Shown piece after piece: positions 44,564-57,035 of a stretch of DNA of 64,000 nt. The stretch covers positions 5,239,001-5,303,000 of the forward strand of contig JBANDB010000007.1 of assembly GCA_037576215.1 (NCBI GenBank), in the 5' to 3' direction. Origin of the DNA: Armillaria gallica (taxonomy: Eukaryota > Basidiomycota > Agaricomycetes > Agaricales > Physalacriaceae). The notes beneath the pieces are model-generated. The model ran no database searches. It was not told the DNA's origin and saw nothing but the letters and a program-made list of their open reading frames with translations. A program made the translations under genes and the position numbers. Within the stretch, counting starts at the first letter, position 1, and each line of letters opens with the position of its first letter.

Positions 44564-45340
44564 CCAAGGTCTACATAAACCGTCGGGATGAGGAGGATGG
44601 TGGTGGTTAGAGTACAAGGTCTCGGTCGTTGCTTAGAGCCTCGAATGACGCCTTCTTTCTAACCATCACCATCCCAACCCTTACTCCTGCCCGCGGAGAC
44701 GCACGCCGTGCTTGGAAGTGCATGCAGCATGCGGGCATTCTAGGCCGTGTCTGGAGGTAGAGATATGATGGAGGAAGCTGCGCGACATGGGTTGCTCTCA
44801 CGGACATTTTCAGTACAGATCACTCAGGTCACGCCGGATGCGCATATATGCTGCTACATTTTGTCTGCGCATAGCAACATTGGGTACGTGCTCGATGCTC
44901 TCACTGGTGGCGAAGACTGATGATGGTCTTGGTTGATAAAGGAAGCTGCGCAACATGTGGTACCCGCGATGCCTTTCAGAGCACACTGGATCATTTGAAC
45001 TCGAGAACGCACATATATGCTGTTGCATTACTCGTCTGCGCATAACAGTACTACGTACGTCCTCGACGCTCTCGTTGGTGGCAAAAATCCTCCTGTACTG
45101 ACACCTGTTTCGGCAAGGACGGTCCAAATAGTTGACAAGCATTTCTGTCTCATTTCCTCCTACAGACACCCCTCTTGTCTTTCATTCTTGCCACAAGCTT
45201 TGTATACGAAAGTATTTGTGTATGGAACTGGACAAGATTATCCCAAAAGCTGCTCACAGGAAGGAAAAGTTGACATTAGTGAGTAAGGAACATCTTATTG
45301 TCTTATTCTTCTTACTGATGCTGACGGTCGTAGAATCAAT
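44564..45340. other. FET3 upstream region
   Basis: Contains the FET3 promoter, the tandem repeat listed at 44772-45085, and a TGATAA motif at 44935. Confidence 0.45.
44772..45085. repeat. About 167-bp tandem duplication upstream of FET3
   Basis: GGAAGCTGCGCGACATG (44774) recurs as GGAAGCTGCGCAACATG (44941). Later, GCATATATGCTGCTACATTT with TCTCACTGGTGGCGAAGAC recurs as ACATATATGCTGTTGCATTA with TCTCGTTGGTGGCAAAAAT. The two units are in the same order and orientation, about 75-80% alike. Confidence 0.7.
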
Positions 45341-46629
45341 ATGGCCCAGGTGTATCGCCGTGTTGACTCGGTCACCCTCAATGACCTTCCCAATGAACTT
45401 CTCCTGCTCATTTTCTAAGACCTTGATCCTTCCAGCCTCATCGCCATCTCTTGCTTGTGTTGGCGAATCAACACCGTAGCTCTAACGTTCCTCCTCTTCC
45501 CGAAGATGGACTCTAGTGATTGCCTTTCCCGTCTTCGTGCCAACACCCTTTGCTTCGGGCTCGCTGACAGCCTGTCATTCAGCAGTATCCCCGCTCTCCG
45601 TCTCTCGTTCTCGATGAGGCAGCCCCTAAACTTTCTCTCTTGCCACTTCACGGAAGAGTACATTAGAGAGATAGAACAAGTGGAAAAACTCTTCGAGACA
45701 GGGAGGCAATTGCAGCATGTGATTTTGCGATTTCGAAGATGCAGTGTGCCAATGCCTACCAGCTGTGTGGCGGACGAACGCCTCTTTTGGCCTCTACGCC
45801 ATGCGCAGTGCCGTGCGCTTGGGGTGTATGATTCTCTACCAGTCAAGTATGGCGACGGTGCCGGGTTTAGCGGACCGGTCCTCAGCACGCTAGATGATAT
45901 CACCATCTCCCGTGCTCCCTTCGTCCTATCCGACTTTTCCGTGAATGAACTGTCAGCTCAATGAATTCATCAACATCCACAGTCGTCACTCCTGAGTGCA
46001 TTGACATCCGCGCTTTGCTACCTTCCCTGACTCTGTCATTTCTGAGAAATTTTACTGTGCGGTGTCCCGACCTCCCTTTGACCACGTTACCCCCTTTCTA
46101 TTGCGGCATCCTACTATCCAGAGCCTCATTCTTCGAATCTCGTTTGATGATGCTGAACTCGCTCCAGGATCCCTCCCCAAGGTCGGCGACCTCAGCTCGA
46201 CGGCAGAATGCCTGTCCCGACTGCTTTTTCTCCTGATTCCATGCCGCGTCTTCGGAGTGTGACGTGCAAACGGTCCCGTTCCTTTTCATAGTTCCAGAAG
46301 CAAATGCTGTACAGACCCTCTTCCAAACCAACGCCCTCCGCACCTCCATCACCGATCTAAACGTACCACTTATGAATTTGAACATCGAGTCGAAGGTGTG
46401 GCTAAACATAAGTCCGAGATCCGAGCACCTCACAAGGATCACCCGATTGCATATCGATTTGTCGCCTGCGAAGGAAGATGTTGAGGTGCGTAGGAGGATT
46501 ACTGAGTCAGTGGTACTCTTTCCAAAGGTGAAGACATTGATCCTGTGGCGGGGACAGTGGGACGGCTTTGCAACGAAGGCGTGTCCGAGGATCGAGAGAG
46601 TCGTTTTGAATATGAGGGACATACTGTGA
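45341..46629 (+). pseudogene. Decayed F-box gene
   Basis: From ATG at 45341 the frame reads VTLNDLPNELLLLIF, the start of a fungal F-box. It hits TAA at 45416 (codon 26) and then continues as DLDPSSLIAISCLCWRIN without a break, so the stop sits inside the F-box. The rest is readable to about 45960 and then switches frame at least twice: the LRR-like pieces SLTLSFLRNFTVRC, HPTIQSLILRISFDDAEL and HLTRITRLHIDLSPAKED lie in different frames. The intact parts resemble mushroom F-box/LRR proteins of about 400 aa. No simple set of introns repairs it. Confidence 0.65.
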
Positions 46630-47050
46630 GAGGTCGGGCTTGCTTGGTCTTTCTATACAATCTTTATTCTCATGATACCTCGCAGCCCCGATCGTGACGA
46701 GACATGCTGAGCGTGAAACGGTTGTCAGTTCCATGATTACGCGTCACGATCCATTTTGTTTTCACGTACTTGTAGCGGCATAATTCAATTTCAAATGGAC
46801 AGCTCCCCAAAAAGTGTACAGTGTGGCCGCACTGGAACTGAGATTCCGGCACTTGATTTATAGGTGTAGGGTTTTCGTGGGAGTTGAATTAATTAATTTA
46901 AATTAATTAAATTAATTCGACTCCCTCGTCACCTCTGCCGTATGCTCACCAGTCATCAATGATGAAGGCCTGACGTACGATGATGATATGTTAGCCATTT
47001 TGCCAATATAAAGGTTGATACGTTCTCACAAATTCCATCTCCAACTCAAC
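46630..47050. other. SDR upstream region
   Basis: The promoter region of the SDR gene. The only structure I see is the palindrome at 46879. Confidence 0.45.
46879..46925. repeat. 47-bp near-perfect AT-rich palindrome
   Basis: GGGAGTTGAATTAATT at the left pairs with AATTAATTCGACTCCC at the right across a TTTAAATTAATT centre. It can form a long hairpin or cruciform and lies about 125 bp before the ATG of the SDR gene. Confidence 0.75.
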
Positions 47051-48148
47051 ATGTCGAACTTTTCTCAGAACCAAAAATTCACCATCGACGCCCTGTTCAA
47101 TGTTACGGACTGGGTGTGTGTCGTAACTGGCGGCGGCACAGGAATAGGTATTCATATTTAGCCTCGCCTGCATTGTTTCTGAAGCTTTTGTGCGAACAGG
47201 TCTAATGATCGCGCAAGCCTTTGCCAACAATGGTGCGCGGGTATACATCACAGGACGCCGTCAAGATGTGCTCCAGCAAGCTGTTAATTCTTGGGGAACT
47301 TCCCTGGTTCACCAGAAGGGAAAGATCACCGGTATTCCGTGCGACCACACCAACAAGGAATCTATCCAGGCTCTGGTAGAAACGATCTCGAGGCAGGAAA
47401 AGCATGTCGATGTTTTGGTCAACAACGCAGGCATTACCACTCAGACGGCAGACGTGGAGAAGGGAGAGGTGGCTGGGCAGGACCTGGCAAAGGAGATGTG
47501 GCAGCTCACGCCAGATGACTGGCTGGATGTGTACAAGACGAACGTCATGGGGTATGTCGATGTTACTTTGTGATTGCATTACACTGACTCGTGCTTTACA
47601 GGCACTACTTCACTTCAGCTGCATTCTTGCCCCTCCTCAGCGCCGCTTCTAGCTCCCGCTCAGAGCATACTGGGACTGTCATCAACATTTCTTCGATCTC
47701 TGGGATCACTACCAACTCCCAGCATCAGTTCCAATACAATGTATCCAAGGCGGCTTCTATCCAGCTTACGACTCTGCTAGCACAGGAGTTTAGGAGACCT
47801 GGGGTTAGTGTGAGGGTGAATAGTATCGCGCCGGGGATATTCCCATCTGAGATGACGAGTATGTCTTCTTATTCGATGTCGCTCCTATTGCTCATTGGTG
47901 TTTTCTCAGCTTCCGAATCCGATGAACATAACAAGTCGTCCATGACCAGTGAGCGCGGCCACAAGGAAGGTATTCCTGCGGGACGAGCAGGACGGGACGA
48001 GGATATGGCTCAAGCGGCGCTGATGCTTGCCACTAATCAGTATGCCTATGGTCAGGTAAGATTCTTCCCTTTCTTTACTCCTCCACTTGTGACATTGCTT
48101 TGGTAGACCATTGTCATCGACGGAGGATATTTGCTCATACACGGATAA
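47051..48148 (+). CDS. Short-chain dehydrogenase/reductase (classical SDR)
   Basis: Five exons starting 47051-47147 and 47200 onward, with 45-60 nt introns; the stop is at 48148. The product is about 290 aa. NAD(P)-binding motif VTGGGTGIG at residues 20-30, then VLVNNAG, the catalytic Ser in INISSISGITT, and YNVSK with the catalytic Tyr and Lys. The end carries GQTIVIDGGYLL, as in SDRs that act on small carbonyls. ARVYITGRR, after the first beta-alpha unit, hints at NADP preference (basic residues). The substrate is unknown. All joins keep frame, and the start MSNFSQNQKFTID is the only Met before the Rossmann motif. Confidence 0.9.
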
Positions 48149-48552
48149 GCTAGTATATTGTATGAAAATTGTCGTATGTATAGCTATCACAGATCAACTA
48201 AGTCTGAGACTACGGTATCCTGCGCTAGATGAAGATGATCAGTACAATTAAAGATACAAAATGATAAGATGCACCCGGAACGTTGGCGGATTCAAGTTTG
48301 TGAACGAATCCCTTAGTATCCCCAATCTTAGTATTCTGCTTATCCTTAGAAAGGCGAACGCGCGAGTCTTGTTTAATGTTTCCAACCACCAATATGGTGG
48401 AACCACTGACTAACCTTCCTTTTTTTAAATCTTTTTCGTTCGGATTTGGAAAGGGCTACCCAGCGCATTGAACGGAAAACCGGTTTAGACCTTTAATTTC
48501 ATGCAACATGATTTTTTTTTAAATCCGAAAGCTAGAAATGCAGGTACTCATT
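48149..48552. other. Intergenic with a short relic of the local YLKPRP family
   Basis: Segment 48214-48285 (CCTGCGCTAGATGAAGATGA, then CAGTACAATTAAAGATACAA) matches the last intron region of family copies at 6.5, 14.5 and 16.7 kb. The rest shows nothing recognisable. Confidence 0.5.
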
Positions 48553-49890
48553 CTAGATCGATTGTAGGGACACCATTTTTTCCGTCCCTCGCCCAACATA
48601 CACCTCAATTTGATCTGTGAACGTACTATTGATGATGAGCTTCTTGATCTCTTTCGCTCCTACGGGGATTTGGCGAAGTGTGTCGATGACAGTCATGACA
48701 CACGGACTTATGCTCCATACGTCCCAGCGGTCATTGTAGCCATAATCTCGGGGGACTAATGTCAGTCTGACAAGTCGGAGATTCTGGAGACGTCCAAGCA
48801 GTTGAAGGGGGAGCTTGTACCGGCCATATGAGATGGAGACTAGAAACAACTTGAAGTCCTCACCTCATTTATTCCAGTATAGAGCGCGATGGGACCAATT
48901 TCACAGAGGTATGGGAGTCGACGGATCATCACTACGTTATCAAAGTCAGTACTGATTGTTAGTTGAAAGTTTGTTTTCTCACTTTCAAGCAATGGGCCGA
49001 GCAACAAGCCGCAAAGGTGCACGCGATGGGCACTCGGATAATACTCGATGACTTGCTTCAGAAAGTCTTCCCGCGAAGATTCGTAGAAACAGTTGCACAT
49101 GACGTTCAACACGTTTGGAAAGCTCGGGAAGATGACATGAGCGCTGTTCGGGATAGCAAGCGTCTGGACGGAAGGGACGAGAACGCCTTCAAAGGCTCCT
49201 CGGAGAGCGTTTTCAGATCCTTTAAACTCGAGTCCAAAGATCTGTACGGTGATCAGGCGAGGTAGCAGGGGCAGACATTTCGCAATCCAAGGATATAGAC
49301 CTTGAGCAGACTCTGTCAATGTGAATGAGATAGATCTGAGCTTCTATTCGTAAGCCAAGAATTATACAAATATGATGGACGCACTGGACATGATCAGCGA
49401 ACGCCGGATCCCTGATCGTGACGGTTTCCAGCTGCCTGACGATGGCGCTGGTAATCTTCTGCTGCCACTCAGGGAGTTCAGGGCGCACTTCGATGTTTGG
49501 ATCGGTACATTGGAATGCCTCGAGTTTCTCCCAAAGCATCGGTAAAAATATCTGCCTGTAAGCCTTGCACGTCTGAGACAGGGAAGTGAGCACTGCAGAT
49601 CTTTCAGTCAGTTCCTTACTGCCGATGGTCAGACAGTAGAACATTGAGGCCTTCAGAGGCGGTGAGGAGAACTGAGAGATGATTTCGAGAAGGAGTTCAG
49701 TGGGGAGGCACGCTAATCCAGTGGCATTGGCGAGCATGGTGTCTATGTGTCGGTGGTCGTGGGAGATTGTTTCGATGAGGTGGTGCTCTATGAGCAGACG
49801 TGGTCGTGTTCCAGGTACGTAAATTTGTTTGAATAGTGATGATGGGCTGAGGTGTGATAAATTTGGTCGCGTCGCTGGTGGCTGCTCCAT
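48553..49890 (-). CDS. F-box protein
   Basis: An F-box follows the second Met (49738): LACLPTELLLEIISQF and SLSQTCKAYRQIFLPMLWEK. The start at 49890 would add 50 less typical residues, so either is possible. Later exons carry leucine-rich segments, including LPLLPRLITVQIFGLEF, VQTLAIPNSAHVIFPSFPNV and LLGRLQNLRLVRLTLVPRDY; the stop is at 48553. Overall about 400-440 aa, standard for mushroom F-box/LRR-type proteins that recruit substrates to SCF ubiquitin ligases. I see no lesion. The decayed F-box gene at 45.3 kb is not obviously a close copy. Confidence 0.75.
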
Positions 49891-51547
49891 AATTTAAAGT
49901 AGGGATTCAACGATCACGTGCTGATAGGTTTTTGTTTTGAGGGCAAATTCAGAGTCTGCTGCGAAATTTCGTTCTATTGGTTTGGATGCGCAGAATAATT
50001 GTCATTATATAATTAACCGATATTCTGAACACACACGACATTGAGATATCCTACTATTGACGCGTGACGCTTGAGGCCTTCCAGAATGATCTAAAAATTC
50101 TGATTCTGACATTTACCACCATCTCGAATTTCTTGCTTCTTTGATTCTACGCTTCTCGGGCCCTTATGGGTTGATATTTACAGCTGAACCTACAATATCC
50201 ATCTACTAGCTCTGGATAGACGCCTCATCGGGAAACAGATAGATCCCAAAATTGGTGCCAAATTATTAAAACGAGTTCCGGACATGAGGCCCGCTTGCAA
50301 AATCACAGCGAAGTTGCCCACGACGTTCCTGTGTTTCGAAAATTGTACGGATAGTTGGACGAGTCCTATTCTCTCTGTGTTCATCAGACATCTCTCCCTA
50401 AAAAGTTTCGGTGGCTGTGTTGGAACTGTACATTCCCCTTGAGAACCGCCGAGCCAGTAACGATTCGTCGTCTATCGTGCAGACGAGAAATATGGCGATC
50501 ATATAGGAACACTCACAATCAGTTTGATTGAATCCCCGAAGCAGAATTATCTCCCGTGGCGCTGATAGCCAGAATACTGATGATTCGTCAAGCGAGCGGA
50601 GATCGGAAGGAGATCGACCGTAAACACTTCTTAACATGTTAATTGTGTTCTTCCGTTATCGTGTAGCTTACTGCTCCTGGGTGCTTCTGCTCGACGACTG
50701 CGTGAGTGTGTTTGGCCCAGGATTGGGACGTTAGGCCTGGGCGTCATGCAAGTGATGGTGGTCATGTATATCGTAGTTTGTACTAGTATACGGATAACCA
50801 CCGCCGTGTGCGTAATGTCTGGAATCGTCGTTCACTGTGTGGACACTGCCGTGTAATACTACTTACCTACCATTAGCGGCCTGGATATATTAAAACAAGA
50901 GACTAACTGTTCGAACCAAGATCGAGTGCCCCATCGACGGGAATTCATTAGATGACTGGTGTTAACATCTAAGTCCGACCATTTATCCACAAATGAAGAG
51001 AAAGAGCAAACCGCAGAGAAAAACTTCTTCAATGAGGCTGACTATTGCGTCGTGACTACAATATACGTTAGCAGTGGAGTACACTTCTCCTATGGGATTT
51101 GACCCAGTGGAGACAGGAGACATCTGTGTTGCTACTAGACAGATGCTCGCAATACTGGTAGCGAAATATCTGTCACGAATAAGATAAAGTAAATACAACG
51201 TCTAATCCCGGGAGTGTAGAGTAACCTACCAAGAAATTTGTCCAAACCGTTTGACGAAGAGAGTCAAAGGCTTGCTCCGAGTTTGTTTCCGAAAAGTTAC
51301 GAATGCTAGATTGATGCTGAGAAGCTCGTCACCTCGAGAAGGCAGTATCTCGGGACGAAATGCGAACACACCCACAGATAGATTTAAAATATCCCAAGTC
51401 AAGCACAAAGAAGAAAAGCTAGAAATCCCAAGAAAATCCTTTTGCGCGCGATGACCTGCCCTAAAGATTGATGTCTCGTGACCAGATGGACCCATACCGC
51501 GACAAAATACACGACCAAATAATAGCATCACTCTACCCTCTTCCACC
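49891..51547. other. Gene-poor stretch
   Basis: About 1.6 kb with small open frames on the minus strand (50190-50640) that look partly protein-like but match no family. It includes the GH71 promoter. Confidence 0.4.
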
Positions 51548-53128
51548 ATGTACCTGGCTACCCTTCTGCCCGCCTATCTTTTCTTCTTCACGCTTTTCTC
51601 TATTTCTCTATTTTCTGGCACTCTTGCGTCTGGCGATAAGCCGGCATCGGTCGTCGCCCATTTCATCGTAGGAAACGCGCGCTCGTACAGTGACGATGAT
51701 TGGAAAAACGGTACAAACTCACCGTTTTGTTCCTTCCTCGTTGAGCTAAAGTCTATTAGACATTCAACTCGCCTCTGCTAATGGTATCGACGCCTTTGCC
51801 TTGAACATCGGTGGAGACTCTTGGGAACGAGATCAAATAGCTAAGGCCTTCGGCGCTTGTGGTGACTTGGGAACGAATTTCAAGCTGTTCTTCTCCTTTG
51901 ATATGTCCTCTATGCCCTGCGCTTCCACTCAAGATGCCAAGATGATACGCGACTACATCGCCGAGTACCATGACCACGGATCCTACTATCTCTTCCGATC
52001 AAAAATGTTTGTGTCGACGTTTTCTGGCGAACGCTGCCTCTTTGGAATGGGCGATATCAATTCTGGGTGGAATTCCGCTGTCAAATCCCAGTTTCCTGAA
52101 GATATCCATTTCGTGCCTTACTTCTCTCTGGACCCATCGCGATTTTCAGGACTCACAGTCACTGATGGCTTGTTCAACGTGAGTCGTTTTCATCGCACCT
52201 CGAAACTTGCTGACGACGCTTCTAAGTGGGACTCCGGTTGGACAAAGGACGACAAGGATATCACCTTCGACTCTGACAAGAACTATATCTCGAATCTAGG
52301 GGGGAAGACGTACATGGCAGCATGTTCGCCTTGGTTCTTCACTGTAGGTGGCTATTCGAATAGCCGGTTTATCTTGTCGAATGCTTCTCCCAGCACTATG
52401 GACGTGACACGTACAACAAGAACTGGATCTACCGCCCCGATGACTGGCTATTCGCTGCACGCTGGGAGCTCCTCATCGCAAACAGAGAGCAAGTGGATCT
52501 GGTGCAGCTACTGACTTGGAATGACTATGGAGAATCGCACTATCTAGGACCTATCAAGGGCTCTCAGGCTGGTTCGGATGCATGGACTAATGGTTATGAT
52601 CATCAAAGTGAGCCTTCAGTCGTGAACCTCGGGATTACTGTGCTGATAAGTTCTTTAAGGTTGGCTGAAATTCGGTTCTGAGTACGCCGGCGCTTTCAAA
52701 TCCGGACACTACTCAAACTTCGACTACAACCGCATCTACCTGTGGAGCCGTCTCTTCCCTGCAGCAGCAGATGTTCCCAATGACAGCGTAGGGAAACCTG
52801 ATCGGTGGAATCTTGTAAGCGTTTAAACTTGTCAAATCACCGATTATGGAATGAATTTCCCCAGACAAAAGACGTTCTCTGGGCAGTTGTGTTTCTGAAG
52901 CAGCCTTCTACCGTTTCACTTGTCTGCGGTTCTTCAGATCTCTTCTGGCGGCTGTCTAGTGGGGTATGGAAGATTAGTCTGCCGCTCAGGGAGAACTGTC
53001 AGGTCCAGGTCCAGGTGTCGAGGAATGGAAACAGCGTCGCGGATTTCAAGCCGGATGGATTCGTTTTCAATATGAATCCCTCTTCGTACAACTTCAACGC
53101 ACTGGTCGGTGATTATGATTGGTCTTAG
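51548..53128 (+). CDS. Secreted GH71 alpha-1,3-glucanase (mutanase)
   Basis: Six exons join in frame. A signal peptide occupies residues 1-28, then PASVVAHFIVGNARSY and DIQLASANGIDAFALNIG, the usual opening of GH71. FKLFFSFDMSSMPC, FSGERCLFGMGDINSGW, DGLFNWDSGW and the family signature LLTWNDYGESHYLGPIKG follow. The C-terminus has a beta-sandwich-like part. The product is about 430 aa. GH71 enzymes cut alpha-1,3-glucan of fungal cell walls and act in wall remodelling, autolysis and mycoparasitism. No separate carbohydrate-binding module is seen. The gene appears intact. A secreted alpha/beta hydrolase follows 650 bp downstream on the same strand. Confidence 0.92.
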
Positions 53129-53779
53129 GCTAAAGGACGGCGTTTCTCCAACAAAACTATATTTCTATATCTACTCTCGTCGTCTCTCTGTTCGACTGCA
53201 ACATGTAGCATTACCTACCTACTAGACATGCCTATCTGTATATTTTTATTGGGTTTTATGCAATGACGGGCGTTTTTGCTCCTAATTTCGAGCTCGGCGT
53301 TGTGTAGCCGGCATCTCGGCAACGTTCGTATTCCCGCTACCAACCTTGTGCCAGTACCAATACAATAGTACCGCATAGCGTAAAAGAGGCGCCCATCAAT
53401 TCCGTAAATCAGCGATGACGAAGGAAATCTGCTCTTAAATTAGAAGCTCTGACGACAGTCATGGCCCATCCTGTCGTATTTACGCTTTGCGGAAACGGCT
53501 TGCTGTGTGTATGATGCCGTACATCTTCCCCCCGCGAGCTGGTATGTTTATTTGCTTTCCCATACTATGTCGCCATACTAATACTTTCTTCTAGCGCTAC
53601 AGCTATTCAAAAAGTCATTTGTAGACGCGACGGCTTATGGCAAGGAATGAATGGACGTCTAAACTTTTTACGTTCTTAAACCCCGTCGTCGGAACCGACA
53701 AAATGTATTCTATCAATCATTGACACGATGAATTGGTACATTTTATGAATGGTGAATCGCCAGTTCTCCGGCTACTGTC
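53129..53779. other. Intergenic, nothing recognised
   Basis: Holds the GH71 3' end and the promoter of the hydrolase gene. Confidence 0.45.
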
Positions 53780-55338
53780 ATGTTGTTCCGCTCCTTCTAC
53801 TTACTAGCGTCTCTCACTTTTGTTCTATCCCAGGGTAATCCCAATCCAGTCGTCGGAGGGGATCCCGACAATGGCTGGCATACATTACCAGAGGTCATCG
53901 ATGCTACCGCATATCCTGACTGGGACGTGGGCGGCGGAAGCTTGGTGGGTTACATGGTTCATTTGACTTCGTATGTGTTAGTTAACGATGGGCTTGTAGC
54001 CTGTGTACCAAACCAGCGGAGTAGATAATGAAAACATAACTAGGGCAGTGATAGTTTTACCAGGACGAGTGAGTCTTCTTCGTACCTGACCATCTCACAA
54101 CCTAACGATGAGCTCTCAGAACCGGGATTGTTGGTTCTGTAAGCCTATTTTGTTGCTCCCAAGTGCTGGAATGTTTATCTTCGTGAATCAGATTGGAACG
54201 TCATGAACAATGCTCTGTCGAATGCGACGAAGTCTGGGGCCGTTAGCGGACGCGATGGCATATCCATCATGGGACCGTGCTTCTTGACGCAACCAGATAT
54301 GAAGGCAGGTGCGGCCCACGATGGACAGATGATTTGGGGCGCGACAACATGGGTTAGTGGCCATGAGAGTATCGCCCCGCCACATCTCAGTAGTTTTGCG
54401 GTCCTCGACGCCTTGGTGGATTACTACATGGATACTCGCACATACCCAAATCTTAGAGTAAGTAACAGAACCTCGCAGAGATTCCATGATTCTCATGATA
54501 ATTTTCCAGACCGTCGTCATCGCGGGTCATTCTGCAGGTGCGCAGATGACCCAGCGCTACGCTGCTCTCCGGAGATCGACCAAGAATGACGATAGGCTTC
54601 ACTTTTGGATAGGTGAGGTTGGTTATCCTCTGTTAGGGAACTGCTTTGCTGAAACAGAACAGCTAATCCCGGGTCATTATGCTGGTTGACGAAGGATCGG
54701 CCGTTCCCTAATGCGACGTGTGGAGGTGTGGACGACTACAAATATGGATTGTCGGGCCGCTTTCCAGGGTATTCTGCTGGGGATTGGGCTAGAAAGGGTG
54801 TGGTATCGAGATATAATGGCAGGAACGTACACTACGCGTGGGGTTTGGTAAGTGTCTCTTGGACGGTACTTCATCAGTATCTCTGCTTACTTTGCCTTTA
54901 GAAGGATAATGGTCCTGGAGACACGCGATGTGAAGCGCTGGTCAGGAGCCTCTCGGTTTCTATCCCGTATGCAATTACTGAGCTAATCTCGTTTCAGACG
55001 CAAGGGAGCACCCATTTAGAGAGAGGTCAGAATTTCATTGCAATGCTTGAGGCCTTGGAGGGATCTCTGCCGTCAAGTGCGACCGTTGACTGGGTCGAGG
55101 GAGTGTCGCACTCGAATGAGGATATGATGAATAGCGAGGCTGGAATCGACAAGGTAAGGACGTCCTCTGGCTCTATGTGAGCGAATTTAATGTATTTCGA
55201 TAGTTGTTCCTGTACGACAATGTTCCTCCAAACCAGCCTCTTCCTCAGCTTCGGACCAGTGGAGCAACCAAGAGCATGATATCATGGCCGGCTTATCTCA
55301 TGCCCGCGATATCCTCCATTCTTCTGCTTAGATCCTAG
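53780..55338 (+). CDS. Secreted alpha/beta hydrolase (serine esterase-like)
   Basis: It starts at 53780 with signal peptide MLFRSFYLLASLTFVLSQG. Exons join in frame to the stop at 55338, about 370 aa. The nucleophile elbow is VVIAGHSAGAQMTQRYAAL (G-x-S-x-G with HSAG). RAVIVLPGRNRDCWFYWNVM lies where the oxyanion region would be, and GVSHSNEDM near the end offers the catalytic His. The extreme C-terminus is hydrophobic (WPAYLMPAISSILLLRS) after SGATKSM, so a GPI anchor is possible. Related fungal proteins are annotated as alpha/beta hydrolases without defined substrate. Its place next to GH71 suggests an extracellular role, which is inference. Confidence 0.8.
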
Positions 55339-57035
55339 AGGATTGTGTACCAAAGTCAGGATACAGGTTATTTTTTCTATCCACATAAGTAGATGTTCTG
55401 GTTTGTGGTTATAGGACGCAAGTTTTTCAATATATATATATATCCTCTGCTACCGCTTCAAGAAGGGGTTTGCAGTCTAATGGAAGAGGAAAAAGTTTGA
55501 TGAGACCTACCAGTGCAGTGCAAACGATTTTTGAATCTCGTGAAACCGAGGTCAAGGCAAGGTCAAGGACGAACGACCGCTTCTGAAGCCCGTAGGTAGG
55601 TTTATACGACAGGGAATTAACTAAGCACTAAATGCGTACTTCATCTAGATTCTGTACGATGCCCAGACCCATTTCTCCACTACGGAGCCAAGCATCCAGA
55701 CGTCGGACCCTCCGGTCGTGGGGGGGAGCACTCAGCCGCAACGAAGCCAGGCGAAAGACTCGGAGTTCGGTGTTCAATCAGCTCGAAATCGGCTGGACTG
55801 AACTAGACTCACCGGCGCCTCATACAGGGCGGTATATATGATGGCTGTAGACTTCTTGAAAACCCGGTGTGTGAACTTTCTTGTCAAAAGTATTATCTTC
55901 TCCTAAACGAGGAGCCACTGCGGAAATTTGACCGTAATCGCAATTGATCGATATGTATTTATTGCACCAAAGAGATACCTAGTACACGGGGATCACTGTT
56001 GAGATATAGATCAGTGACGCGTGGACTCCAGAATTTCGATAAACAGACCTTTGATAAACTTTGCCAGGTTAAAGTACGCGTGAGAGCGCACCTGTGAAAC
56101 TGCGTCCTCGGGAGATCATTAACGAACTGGTTGTCCCTCGTGTCCATAGCCTGGTTCTTGAAGATCAGGTCTAGAAAAACAGGTTATATTAGTAGGAAGG
56201 AGGACCGGCATGTACCGTGATCCTGACGCCGTTTCACGGAGAAGGTCCCGGGTACAGCAGTAGGCGTTTCCTGTCCCAAGGCAGCCGCTAGGTTGAGAAG
56301 AGGGTTGGTGGTGGCAATTTCTGCTTCTTGTGACGCCGCTGATGATGCCGACAATTCGCGTCTTTTCTTCCACTCGTTCGCGCTTGATTTTCAAGGGTCC
56401 GAGTCCGAGTCCTCACTATGATAATTTCAAGCCACCAGATATATGGCAGGCTTTACAGAGAAACGTACCTGTTTTCTTCGTCAGCGTGGGCCTTGTCCTT
56501 GACCTCTATCTTGCTATCATTCGTCGTCGTCGTCGTCCTTGCCGAGAGCAATAGCGTCCTGCACCAGCCGCAATTATCCAGGCAGGGTGGGCCATTATCG
56601 TTCTAGGAAGAAGGATTTCAATAAACGTGAACAGGTATTTCAGATATGCACAAACCAGCTAGGCATCACTCAGACGGTAAGAACTGTCGCTTGAGTTAAT
56701 TCTCGCGTGCATTGCTGCGATCGGAAGAGACGAGGAAAATTGGCATAGTATATGCAGATTTCCGATTTGAACCTATAGGGGCGTCGTTGCAAAAAAGTAG
56801 GAATTCGTTCGTCAGAATTGTCAAGATTGTGGTCATCAGACGGAACAGAGACGAGCGGTAGGAAAGCAAGGAATAATGAATCGACATATCACAGTAGGTC
56901 GCGGTCGTAGTCCATCGAAAGCACGTGGCCCTCTTGCACCTCGACGACGACCATCAAGCGGCGTCCACCGCAATGACTGCGGCGCATCATGGTCCACACT
57001 GACGCCGCCATCGATGCGACTTTTATCTCAACCAC
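55339..57035. other. Gene-poor stretch
   Basis: About 1.7 kb with an AT dinucleotide run at 55428-55442 and short frames without family signatures. No gene recognised. Confidence 0.4.
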
